This document shows, piece after piece, positions 26,939 through 37,380 of a stretch of 64,000 nucleotides of DNA. The position numbers were made by a program, and so were the translations under genes. The notes under the pieces were generated by a model that saw only the letters and a list, made by a program, of their open reading frames with translations, searched no databases and had not been told where the DNA came from. Numbering within the stretch: the stretch's first letter is position 1; each line of letters starts with the position of its first letter. Source of the stretch: Rostratula benghalensis (Eukaryota > Chordata > Aves > Charadriiformes > Rostratulidae); the NCBI GenBank assembly GCA_013399305.1, contig VXAI01000177.1:1419381-1483380 (forward strand), read 5' to 3'.

Positions 26939-27184
26939 GCCACTCATTCCTGATTTTCAGATAATTGTCAAAGAACGAGGGGAGAAACTGCAAATAAAAA
27001 AATATTTTCTTAAGCTCACAGTATATCCCTCACAGTATTGAGGGAATAAAGCAGGTTATCAGATAACTGGAAGACACATAGATGTAATTTTTTTTTAAAT
27101 TGATATAAAGTTACTGACTTAAATCTAAAGAACACCTCATACTCGAACAATTAAGGAGATTTAGCTGCGTTATTTAGGTTATAT

Positions 27185-27883
27185 AATGCCAAGTGCAGGG
27201 TCCTGCATCTAGGTCAGGGCAACAGCTGATATCAATACAGACTGGGGGGTGAAGGGATTGAGAGCAGCCTTGCCCAGAAGGACTTGGGTGTACTGATTGA
27301 CGAAAAGATGTACAGGACCCAACAATGTGTGCTCACAGCCCAGAAAGCCAGACATATCCTGGGCTGCATCAAAAGAGGTGGCCAAGAGGTCAAGGGAGAT
27401 GATTCTGCCCCCGTACTCCACTCTGATGATACCCCACCTGGAATACCATGACCAGCTCGGGAGACCTCAGCACAAAAAAAAAAGAAAAATGTACCTGTTG
27501 GTGCAGGTTCAGAGGAGGGTGAGAAAAATGATGAAACACCTCTGCTATGGCAGCCTTTCAATAGTTAAAGGGGGGCTTATAAGAAGGATGGGGACAGGTT
27601 TTTTTCGTAAGGCTTTTTGTCATAGAAGAAGGGGCAATGGTTTTAAACCAAAGGAGGGCACATTCAGGCTAGATATAAGGTAGAAATTTTTTACAGTGAA
27701 GGTGATGAAACAGTGGAACAGGTTGCCCAGAGAGGTAGTAGATGTCCTTCCCCTGGAAACATTCATGGTCAGGTTGGACAGGGCTCTGAGCAACCTGATC
27801 TATTTGAAGATGTCCCTACTTATTGTAGGAGGGCTGGACCTTTAAAGGTCCTTTTCAACCCAAACCATTCTATTATTCTGTGA
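27185..27883 (+). mobile_element. CR1 LINE, 5'-truncated 3' segment
   Basis: The copy starts inside the reverse-transcriptase C-terminal region (KCRVLHLGQGN at about 27190). It continues through LGVLIDEKM (about 27283) and QKARHILGCIK (about 27340). After a run of A inserted near 27473-27483 it passes through VQVQRRVRKMMK (about 27503). [14 protein letters not shown] segment (about 27703-27740) precedes the 3' untranslated end, with AAAGGTCCTTTTCAACC and the tail ATTCTATTATTCTGTGA ending at 27883. Frameshifts interrupt the frame. 5' truncation within ORF2 is typical of CR1, which is copied from its 3' end. Confidence 0.9.
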
Positions 27884-28494
27884 CAAAGGGAAAGGAATGA
27901 TGGTCCCAAATGGCAGTGCTCATACCACCACATCCAACTGGGGAATAAGCCAAGCCAACCAGAGCAGTGACATATGTTACTTAGCTACATCCTAAGACAA
28001 GGATCAGAAGACCAACCACCTCAAAAGTGTGTATGGCTATGGTGCATAAGGATCCTCTTGTACCACTCCAGAGAAACCATCTCAATTACTGCTCTGAAAC
28101 ACCTGTACATCAACAGACACAGCATGGGGAATAAACAGGAAGAACTAGAAATTTGCCATGTCACAGGGCCATGATCTCATTGCAATTACAGAGACATGAC
28201 AGGATAGCTCACATGACTGGGAAGCTGTCACGGATGGCTACATACTTTTTACAAAAGACAGGCCAGCATTGTAAGGTGCTGGAATTGCTCTCTGTGTGAG
28301 AGAGCAACTGGAATGTATAAAGCTCTGCCTAAAAGTGAAAGAACGAGTCAAGAGCTAATGGCTAAGAATTAAGGGCAGGCTAATATGGCAGACACCATTG
28401 TGGGTGTTTACTGTAGGCCACCTGGCCAGGAAGAGGAAGTGAATGAGGCTACAGACAGCTGGAAATAGCCTCACAATCACAGGCCCTGGCTTTC

Positions 28495-28713
28495 ATGGAG
28501 GACTTCAGTCACTCTTATATTTGCTGGAAAGGCAACATGGCCAGGCACACACAGTCCAGGAGGTTTCTACAGAGCATTGGCAATAACTTTTTGACACAGG
28601 TGGTGAAGGAGCCAGCTAGAAGAGATGTGCTGCTGGATCTTGTACTAACAAATAAAGAAGGACTGGTTGGGGATGCGAAGGTTAGGGGCACCCTTGGCTC
28701 CAGTGACCCGTGA
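28495..28713 (+). pseudogene. CR1 ORF2 endonuclease segment (broken)
   Basis: A 72-codon uninterrupted piece of the CR1 ORF2 endonuclease domain. It holds the SRRFLQSIGNNFLTQVV and LLDLVLTNKEG blocks and ends in TGA right after SSDP, where intact copies continue with a catalytic SDH motif. The ancestral CAC/CAT of that motif has been replaced by CGT and the frame closes directly afterwards. This piece cannot encode a functional nuclease. Confidence 0.75.
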
Positions 28714-29329
28714 GACACTGGATTTAGGATTCTGCATGGAAGAAGCAGGGCAATAAGGATTACAGCCCTGAACTTTAGGATATCTAACTTTGGCCTCTTT
28801 GAAGACCTACTGGGAAGATCCTATGAGTTAATGCTGTAGTAAGAAGAGCATTCCAGGAGAGCTAGTTAATATTCAAGCACCACTTCCTCCAAGCTCAAGA
28901 TCAGTGCATCCCCAGGAGTAGATATCAAGGAAAGGAGGGAGAAGACCTGTATGGATAAGGAAATTCTGAAAAAACTCAAATGGAAGAAGGAAGTTTACAG
29001 GATGTGGAAGAAGGGACTGGCCATTTAGGAAGAATATAGGAACATTGTCAGAGTATGCAGGGATGCAATGAGGCCCACTTGGAAGTAAATCTGACAAATG
29101 ATGTCAACGACAAGAAGGGCTTCTTCAAGTACATCAGTAGCAAAAGGAAGACCTGGGAAAATGTGGGCCTGCTGCTGCTGAGTGAGGTGGATACCCTGGT
29201 GACGGAGGATGCAAAGAAGGTGGAGTTACTGAATGCCATCTTTGCTCCAGTCTTTACTGCAAGGCTGACCCTCAGGAGTCTCAGACCCTGGAGGTAAAAG
29301 AAAAAGTCTGGAGAAAGGAAGACTTTCCC

Positions 29330-29848
29330 TTGGTTGAGGAGGATTGGGCTAGAGACCACTTAGGCAAACTGAACACCCACAAGTGCATGGGCTCCAATGG
29401 GATGCACCCACAAGTGCTGAGGAAGCTGGCAGATGTTATTGCAAGGCCATCATCTTTGAAAGGTCATGGAGAACAGAAGAGGTGCATGAGGAATGGAGGA
29501 AAGCCAGTGTCACTCCAGTCTTCAAAAAGGACAAGAAAACTAGGAACCTACAGGAAACATACATCAACAAGCCTCACCTCCATCCCTGGGAAAATGAGGG
29601 AACACCTCATCCTGAATGTTATCTCTAAGCATGTCGAGGAAAAGAAGGTTATTAGGAGTGGTAAACATGGATTCACCAAAGGGAAATCATGCTTGACCAA
29701 TCTTGTAGCCTTCTATGATGAAATGACTGGCTCGGTAGATGAGGGGAGACACATGGTTGTTGTCTGCCTTCATTTTAGCAAGGCTTTTCACACTGTCTCC
29801 CATAACATCCTTATAGGTAAACTTAGGAAGTGTGGGTCAGATGAGTAG
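29330..29848 (+). pseudogene. CR1 ORF2 reverse-transcriptase segment (broken)
   Basis: An open frame of 172 codons covers the N-terminal part of the CR1 reverse transcriptase. Recognisable blocks are HKCMGSNGMHPQVLRKLADV near the start, SIPGKMREHLILNVI in the middle and HGFTKGKSCLTNL with CLHFSKAFHTVSHNIL towards the end. It closes at a TAG just after GSDE, where a Trp is usual, so the frame is broken before the catalytic FADD site. Together with the damaged FADD downstream (FIDA) this marks a dead copy. Confidence 0.8.
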
Positions 29849-30410
29849 ACAGTGAGGTGGATTGTGAACTGGCTGAGTGGCAGACCTCAGAGGGTTGTGA
29901 AAAGCAGTGCAGAGTCCAACTGAAGGCTTGTAACTAGCAGTGATCTCCAGGGGTCAGTACTGGGTGCGGTCTTGTTCAACGTATTCATCAATGACCTGGA
30001 TGAGAGGATGAGGTGTATCCTCAGCAAGTTCATTGATGCAAAACTGGGAGGAGTGGCTGACACACCAAAAGGCTGTGCCACCATAGGGCAATACCTGAAC
30101 AGGCCAGATAGGTGGGCAGAAGAAACCTAATGAAGTTCGTCAAGGGCAAGTGTAGGGTTCTGCACCTCAGGAGGAATAACTTCATGTACCAGTACAGGAT
30201 AGGGATTGACCTGCTGGAAAGCAGCTCTGCAGAGAAGGACCCGGGAGCCCTGGTGGACAACAAGTTAACCATAAGGCAGCAATGTGCCCTTGTGGTCAAG
30301 AAGGCCAATGCTCTACTGGGGTGCAAAAGTGTGGCCAGCAGGTCAAGGAAGGCTACCTTTGCTCTCCACTCTGTGTTGGTGAGACCAGGACTTCTCCAGT
30401 CCTTACTAGT

Positions 30411-31529
30411 TTTCAAATAAACCCATATTTTCAATTGCCCTCTCCTATGACCCCAATCTAGATGCTGAGAGCAAAGGAGGGTCCATTCTTTTCTTGTAAT
30501 AAAGATTTTTTTTCAGGATAATTTGTACTTTCAGAGCCCTGTAATTATATCTGCCAGTGTAATTGTAACACTTGTTAAAACACTTCTTTGTTCTCCCTTT
30601 ACAGAAATTATTTGTAGAGCTGCCATTGACTGAAAATCTGATAGTCATTCTGTTAGAAATACATGGGAAGAAATTTGACACTCAGTTCTCTTAGCATTTC
30701 CATTGCTAACAAAAATAAAGTAGTAAGAACAAAAAAAAACCCCTTTTCTAATATCACCAAAAAAAACCCAAAAAAGATTTAATTTTTCTTCAGGAAAGTA
30801 ATTTTTTCAGCAGAAGTGCTGGTTTCACATGCTGTTTTCAAAGGAGAGCAAGAGTATTCTTTCAAGCACTGGACAGGTCTGCTTTTTAAACCCTGCTTTT
30901 CAAAAGCTGTGATCTCTAGATCTGCCAGATTCAAGATTCTTCTTCTGCAGCATGTAAAATCTTCATGTGTTCTGTTGCAAACTAGTTGCTCCACACGCAT
31001 GTCCATCACCTGTTGAATTTCGAAAGTGCACATTAACTTTCAAAACCTGCTAGCACCATTTAAAGGGGTATTTGGAAATTACAGAAAGAAAAGAAAAAAC
31101 ACCTTTGAAACTATAATCTCCTTTAAACATTACTTTAAAAAATACATTTGTCCCTGCTATCAAGAGTTCAATTAGGATATTTCACAGCTGATGACTTTTT
31201 ATTTTCCAGTTCAACCATCCATGAAATGGAATCCTCTGTGTGATTACTGAAGCATTTTTAATTGGGATTTTCCTTACAAGCAAGAAGAATACTCACAGAG
31301 TAAGAATTATAATATTTGTTGTACCCTCCAGCCTTAGGGGGGAAACCTCGTCATGAAGGAAGTGTGGAATTGTCCCTCACTGCCAGAAAGAGACTGTTCA
31401 GGCAGTGCAGTTTGTGACAAACAGTGAACAGGGAAACATTGCTTCCTCTAAGCAAGGATGGCTTGTGTGAGCATGTCCACTGCACGTTAGCCAAAGTAGG
31501 GTAGAGTGCAGCGAGGCAATGCTGCTCAC
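30411..31529. other. Unique AT-rich non-coding DNA
   Basis: No supported gene. Two A-rich CCA-interrupted patches lie near 30729-30775. Nothing resembling the missing 3' end of the upstream CR1 is present. Confidence 0.5.
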
Positions 31530-31582
31530 CTTCAATGATAGAGAAAGCTGAAGAGAGAAGCCCCAACAGAAACAGCAACCTC
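31530..31582 (-). CDS. Candidate signal-peptide exon, unknown gene
   Basis: On the minus strand an acceptor-like sequence (AATTTGCCTTCAG) is followed by 53 bases and a good donor (GAAG|GTGAGCAG). Read in one phase, the segment gives RLLFLLGLLSSAFSIIE, with the hydrophobic core and small residues of a secretory signal peptide. The first base G would complete a codon begun in an upstream exon; an exon ending in AT would make it a start codon. A second frame is also open, the third has a stop. No partner exon is identified. Leucine-rich chance frames of this size are expected now and then, so this remains a lead only. Confidence 0.2.
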
Positions 31583-32259
31583 CTGAAGGCAAATTAATTC
31601 AAAGATGTATCAGAAACCCCTCAAATGTGAGAGCCTCTCTGATAGGAGAGTTTGAGTGGTTTAGGTTGCTGGGATTTCTTGGTTAACTGATACCCATTCC
31701 TGGTCTAATGGGGAGTACTGTTTGAAACAGTATTTTCTTTCAAAGCATCACCTTGGAGATGATTGCTCTTATTTAAGAGTCTATACCATAGTTTGTCACA
31801 GGTTCCCATAATGGCAGTGATAGCCTTTATCCACAGACGGGAAAAACAAAGTTTGTCAGTGCATCCACTTAACACTAGGTGCTTCTCTGAAACAGAAACA
31901 TAAAAATCCATGAGTCCACATCCAGAGTATAACATACACTGGGCTATGTCTGACCCTGATTGCTGCCTCTGGCACTGATCTTGGCCTGGACTTGCTACTC
32001 TGCATCCCACCTCTTTTTCAGCAAGATGCCTGCTCCCATCTGCCTGGCTACCGTGCTCAGCTCCCAGCTCAGCTTCCCTTACGTAGCAGTTGGCCCTCTC
32101 TGCAGCTTGGCATAAACAAGGTAGGTAAAGCTGAGCAGATGATAAGGACTAAAATTACTTTGCACAGACTAAAGTACAGACATAAATCGTGGCCAATGGG
32201 GAGGCCGTCTGATATCCTAGTCCCCACTTAGAAATATTTTCAAAAGATAGTTCTGGGAA
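31583..32259. other. Unique non-coding DNA
   Basis: No repeat or supported exon recognised. Confidence 0.45.
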
Positions 32260-32405
32260 CCTCCATTCTCTTAGTAGATGAAGGAAATGTGATGGACATA
32301 GGATTTTTTCCACTTTAGCAATGCTTTCCCTTCCCCCTGCAGGGCTCAGGCAGTTGGACTAGATGATATTACATCCCTTCCAAGGCAAATTATTGCATTT
32401 CTGTG
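32260..32405 (+). mobile_element. CR1 LINE remnant with large internal deletion
   Basis: LVDEGNVMDIGFF (about 32271-32310) corresponds to the CR1 reverse-transcriptase block that precedes FSKAFDTVSH. After a degraded QCFP it jumps to the 3' untranslated end: GGCAGTTGGACTAGATGATA (about 32348), CATCCCTTCCAAGGC and a weak TATTGCATTTCTGTG tail. About one kilobase of RT sequence that normally lies between is missing, so this is an internally deleted copy or a product of template jumping. Confidence 0.6.
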
Positions 32406-34340
32406 CTAAAATTAGTAAACTGGCTACACACTAAAAATTACGGATTCAGCATTGGGTTTATGGGTCATACTAATGGTCAAGCATTGGTTTTATGGGCATG
32501 ATGATCTTCCTCAGACACCACACATGGTTAACTTGTTTGTGTCAAAGACATTCATCTCTCTGACCTACAAGCTAAATGAGCTCCTTGGCTGTCCCTACGC
32601 TAACACCTCTCATACGTCAACTCTACAAGACATCTTCCCCTCCAAGTTGTCTAGTTTTTTAACAAAGGCTACACTCAAGGCATGTTCTCAACCTATAGCA
32701 AACTTGTCAGATAACTATTTTGTACAGGTTTTTTAATGTATGTGCATATAAGCATATTCCATATCTTTTATTTCTGTATGTGTGTCTGTGTCTCTAGGGA
32801 CTGTGTGCCTAAAAATTTATCTTTCTTTCCTAGCTACATCATTTGGTCTAAGAGCTACAGCCACTTGCTCTGCACACACTGGCTTGCCTGATGTCTAACT
32901 GCCTTTATTGCTCCTAACAAATTTCTATTAGAAGATCAGGATGGAGGATTTCACATATAATTTCCAGAAAGGAAAGACAGAGCGCAGACTAATTAAGGTA
33001 TTAGCTCTTGATTCAAAAAAGAAGAAATTTAGCTCTAATCATCTATAATACCGGTTAGAAGTTACATGCATAGGAGAGTTTCTTCAGTGTGGTCTCTCTT
33101 CTCTGCCTCTAGTTGAAACTCCCCATACAGATCATGGCATCCACTTAGGTGTTATAAATTCTGTATAGGCATGAAAGTTTTTCTTCATCAATAAAAATAT
33201 AAATTAAACTCTCCAATCATTAAAGCAAACTGCAACACACACACAGATGTTATGCTGTTATTGTGTATAAAGCCCTGAAAATGCTGTCTCCGACAATTTT
33301 TTAAAGACCTAATGTTATTCTGAGATAGTTTAATCCTTACTCCATAAATATGGAGCTGGAGCCTTCTCTTCCCTGGCTGCAGGAACAGCTGTTAATGAAG
33401 GACTACAGAGCTGCCCTTTCCTATAGCTCATGCTAAGGTGTCCAGTTGTCATTGCAACAAGTTCACAGCAGTGTTAAATTCAGTCAGTTACTTTGATCAG
33501 TCAGAAATTGTATTGTCAAAAAAGCAGTACAATGCCAAAGCTGAAACCAAGCTTAGCTGCTTTGATCTTCCTTATAGAGGCAATACTAAAAGATATGATA
33601 AACTTGACACAGAATCATATTAAGCATAACTTGTTTCCACCTGCATCACTTAGAGCCAGTCAGGTTATAAAGCTATTAGAAGACAATGATGACCTGATGA
33701 TATAAATACATTTGTAGGAGCATCCACTGAAAAATTTCCCAGTGTGTGGGTGTTTTTACAAAATTAGCCATTCCAGGCCGCATGAAGACATGCTTAGTGA
33801 CTTCCTTTCTTTCTTTCTCCAGGCAGGTGATGTTCTTCATTACAATGTCCCCCAAATTGTATTAAGCAAATCACAGATAATTGATCACACAACTATTTAT
33901 GGGATAATAAGATAATGAGAATTGCAAAAGAGTAATTAGAAGAGATTGGTACCCTAGTCACTGTCAAGATAAACGTAACAGAATGAGACAGCAGATATTG
34001 TACTTGGCAAGTTCTCTATACTGGAATCATCAGAAAAGTGACCATCAGGGGAAATGCAGGGTAGCAGAACAGTTACTGCTTACCTTTAAACTCATGTTGG
34101 TGGGGTGCCAAAAAGACTTTAGAACAGGTAGATATCAAACACAAAAGGATTTCCTCAATTTGCCATAGTTCCACGAAGAAATATGAGATACAGAAAGCTT
34201 AACTTTGGGACTTATTTTATCATACTGTGATATCATGTCATCTTACACAGCTCCTGTGAGCCATGAGGGAGCCTGCCGTTGACTTGCCAAACGTGAAGGC
34301 ACAGGTACAAGCTCTGACTGTTGGGCAAGTTGCACCTCTT
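32406..34340. other. Unique non-coding DNA
   Basis: About 1.9 kb without a recognised exon or repeat. Short (TTTC)n pyrimidine sequence near 33804-33820 and a CA-rich patch near 33234-33246. Confidence 0.5.
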
Positions 34341-34445
34341 CATAGAATCATAGCATCAATTTTGTTGGAAGAGACTTTTCAGATCATTAAGTACAACCAT
34401 TAACCTAGCATTGCCAAGTTACCACCAGCATTCAAGACACATGTC
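34341..34445 (-). mobile_element. CR1 3'-end fragment
   Basis: CATAGAATCATAGCATCAAT, TTGTTGGAAGAGACTTTTCA, GATCATTAAGTACAACCATT and AACCTAGCATTGCCAAGTT are the reverse complement of a CR1 3' untranslated end, here starting with the tail at 34341. Only about 105 bases of the element are present, the usual extreme 5' truncation. Confidence 0.85.
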
Positions 34446-35384
34446 AATCATTCTCTGACTGGGGAACAGTCTGGAAATGGGGATAAAAGTGGCCATCCTG
34501 TGTGTAAATGTTTGGGTTTACATAATAGTACTTCTAAATATCTCTTTAGTGTCATGGGAGGTCCTGCTGCTAATCAGAGGATTTCCCTGTCTTCAAGAAG
34601 ATGATGGGGACTGACATACTGATGAAACAACAATGTTAAGGTCCAGCACAAAAATGACAGTAAGCAGAACTGGAAAAATCCTTTTACAGTTCAGTTGGTT
34701 TTACTGATACGCATCAAGATAGGATCTACTCAATTTGCCTAGGCTGTCACAAAGTAAATAAAATTTAGACTTGATGCAATCTAAGTTCCAAACAGAGTCC
34801 ATATTGCTGTACAAATCAGTCATTTGGATTCCCAGGAGTTGGACAGCTGACCTTCTTACAGAGTCAAAAGTCCATACTGTTTCCCACTTCAAACATGCTC
34901 TAACTTAAAAATGTTAGAGAAACAAAGTAATTCTCAGCAATGCACAGTGTTTACCAAAAGCGGGTTGCAGTGGTCCACAGTCAACCCCTCTGAACTCTTC
35001 AAGAGTTCATAGTGTAAGATTATTTGTCTTTGAAACCTGAAGGAAATACTGCTCTTATAGGCTTCATATCTCCTAGGGTTCATAAGTCTTGTAAGGATGA
35101 TTCTCTTGGGTTTTTTCATCCCCAAAGAATCTAAATTAATGACTGTCAAAACTAGTGCACTGTTAGTGTCAGCAGCCAGGAGAAATTCAGTAAATATCTT
35201 CTGTGAATATTTAAATTACATTAAGAAAACAAACAAACGAACAACCCACACTATAAAAAAAAAAAAACAACAAAACAAACAAAAAAACCCACCCCAACCA
35301 ATAAATAAACCAGCACATCACATATTGGCATAGTCACAGGTCTTGTATTAATTGCTGTGACCTGTACAATTGCTTGTATACCTG
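34446..35384. other. Unique DNA with A-rich tract
   Basis: No exon recognised. A (CAAA)n/A-rich stretch at about 35226-35310 lies shortly upstream of the next CR1 and is simple sequence. Confidence 0.5.
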
Positions 35385-36187
35385 GACTTATGCAAAGCAT
35401 TCAACACTGTCACACACAACATCCTGGTCTCAGAATTGGCAAGTCATTGATGTGATGGATGGACCATTCAGTGGATAAGGAACTGGCTTGATGACTGAAC
35501 TCAAAGGGTTGTGGTCAATGGCTCAATATCTAAGTGGTGGCCAATGACAAGTGGTGTTCCTCAGGGGCTGGTACTGGGACTGGTGCTGTTTAACATCTTT
35601 GTCGGAGACATGGACAGTGGGATAGAATGCACCTTCAACGAGTTTGCTGACACCAAGATGTGTGGTATTGTTGACATGCTGGAGGAAAGGGATGCTGTGT
35701 CCAGCTTTGGAGTCCTCAGCACAGGAAGGGCATGGACCTGTTCCAACAGAAGAGGGTCACCAACATGGTCAGAGGGTTGGAGCACCTCTCTTATTAGGAC
35801 AGGCTGAGAGAGCTGGTGTTGTTCAGGCCAGGGAAGAGAAGGCTCCAGGGACGCATTATAGCAGCCCTCCAGTATCTGAAGGGAGCCCACAAGAGAGCTG
35901 GAGAGGGACTGTAGTGACAGGACAAGGGGTAATGGTTTTAAATTGAAAGAGGGGAGATTGAGATTAGATACCAGAAAGAAATTCTTTCCTGTGAGGGTGG
36001 TGAGGCATTGGAGCAGGTTGCCCATGGGAGTTGTGGAAGCCCCGTTCCTGGGAGTGTTCAAGGCCAGGCTGGATGGGGCTTTGAGCAATCTGGTCTAGTG
36101 GGAGGTGTCCCTGCCTATAGCAGGGGGGTTGGAAATCAATAATCTTTAAGGTCCCTTTCAACTCTAACCATTCTATGATTCTGTGAT
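35385..36187 (+). mobile_element. CR1 LINE, 5'-truncated copy with complete 3' end
   Basis: The copy starts at the RT block LCKAFNTVTHNILV (about 35391). It runs through SGVPQGLVLGLVLFNIFVGD (about 35550-35610) and the catalytic region, where FADD has lost one Asp codon and reads FADT (35643-35654). A deletion removes the following segment, and the frame resumes near 35700 at the RVTNMVRGLEHLSY region. The C-terminal blocks [17 protein letters not shown] (about 35973-36025) and the 3' end follow (AGGTCCCTTTCAACTCTAAC and CATTCTATGATTCTGTGATT, to 36187). Better preserved than the 5-6 kb copy but non-functional. Confidence 0.92.
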
Positions 36188-37234
36188 TGTTACTTTGTTA
36201 AATTGTACTTAAATTTTATTTAGTGTTTTTATGCACAGTTGCCTTTCTCAGCTTGCTTTACCCAATTAGCCCATTCTTGAACATGTACTCTCTTACTTTA
36301 CTAATAATTAAAGCTTCTCATTGCTGAAAATAATTTGCACACTTATCCACCACTCTACAAGAGATTAAAACAAGTCAGACAATTAATCTGATAGAACCCT
36401 GAAATTATTTCCCTGACTGTGTAGCATTCTTTTTACAGTATCCTCTTTTCTTCAATGCCATTTCTGCTCAAAGGCACTAAACTAAAACTTGATGCTTCTT
36501 TCCCTCAAAGTGGTTGCCCTGTCAGCAATCCACAAGCCAATACACAAGTTAGCATAACAGGTATTGTTAGCATGGCCACAGTATAGTACATAGTCTTACC
36601 TCTTGTAACAATTCTCCCTCTTAGAAAGGGGTGGATGAACGCTCGTGTTCTCATAGTCACAGGACACAGTTCAGCCTGATGCAAGGAAACCATTATGTAG
36701 AATGCCTTTATTCCCACATCTTAGAGTATGTAAGTACCTGTGGCTTCAGTAGAAGCTTAATGTTTATTTCACCTCTGTCTGTTTCTAAATAAGGACCATT
36801 GAAGGTGGATAAATGCCTCCTTAAAAGCACCTGTTCATCATTTTTCCAGTGCAGAATGTAAGACCACCAAGTGAAGCTAGGAGGAACAGGATTCAAAACA
36901 AACAAAAAGAGGTTGCTCTTGCTGCTAGAGGTAGTAGCACTGCTGAAGACTCTGCCACTGTTTGCTATCATGTAAAATGTGTTTGGGGGTTAAATGAAAA
37001 AGCAAGCACATTAAAGAAATCAAGCACTTAAGGAGAGATTCTTTATAGACATCCCAATAGACAAACTACATCAGATTCACAAAGTTCCCTTCAGCTAAAA
37101 AAAGCATGAAGCTTGGGAGAGTACCTGAGAAAGGTAGAAAGTATATTTACCTGGTTACTTTTTTTTTCCTGGGCATCTGCTTAGTGGCTACTATTGTTGA
37201 AGGATACAGGAGGAGTTCAAGTACAGTTCTTACA
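36188..37234. other. Unique AT-rich non-coding DNA
   Basis: Nothing supported beyond scattered short open frames. Confidence 0.5.
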
Positions 37235-37380
37235 TTCTAGCCCACTGTCCAGTTCCCTGTGGATATTGAATAGTGCTGGGCTCAGAGCAGAGTCCCTGCA
37301 CTGTATCCTTGCTCTTGATCTCTCTCCACTTTGACAATGACCTACAGTACTATCTGCAATAACACTACAGTACCAATCAA
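37235..37380 (-). mobile_element. Ancient L3/CR1-like LINE fossil
   Basis: Read on the minus strand, the segment near 37255-37300 corresponds to the RT block before the FADD site: GTGGATATTGAATAGTGCTG on the plus strand, coding AL FNI on the minus. The adjoining TCTCCACTTTGACAATGACC and ACTATCTGC resemble the same region of reptile-type CR1/L3 copies. Highly diverged, without preserved ends. Confidence 0.45.

Larger units (their letters stand above)
24600..27184. other. Unique non-coding DNA with simple repeats
   Basis: No exon or interspersed repeat recognised. It holds (CCCTCT)3 at about 25223-25242, a 22-A run at 26437-26458 and (AC)9 at 26921-26938. Confidence 0.5.
27960..30410 (+). mobile_element. 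CR1 LINE, long copy with endonuclease and RT, 3'-truncated
   Basis: This is the longest CR1 copy in the window. The apurinic-type endonuclease domain of ORF2 begins near 28100 (MGNKQEELEI) and continues with HDLIAITET and SHDWEAVTDGY. Near 28494 comes a MEDFSHSYICW segment, the counterpart of the GDFN motif, then QSRRFLQSIGNNFLTQVV and LLDLVLTNKEGLVGD (about 28560-28675). The linker to the reverse transcriptase includes KKGFFKYISSKRK (about 29115). The RT core follows with HGFTKGKSCLTNLVAFYDEM (about 29670), FSKAFHTVSHNIL (about 29775) and SVLGAVLFNVFINDLDE (about 29955). The catalytic FADD motif is changed to FIDA at 30029-30040. Similarity stops near 30405, before the 3' untranslated end, which is unusual for CR1. 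Several frameshifts and stops show it is inactive. Confidence 0.9.

Noticed and set aside
35561..36088. 175-codon minus-strand open frame
   Set aside because: Antisense of a plus-strand CR1; the real signal is the LINE on the other strand.
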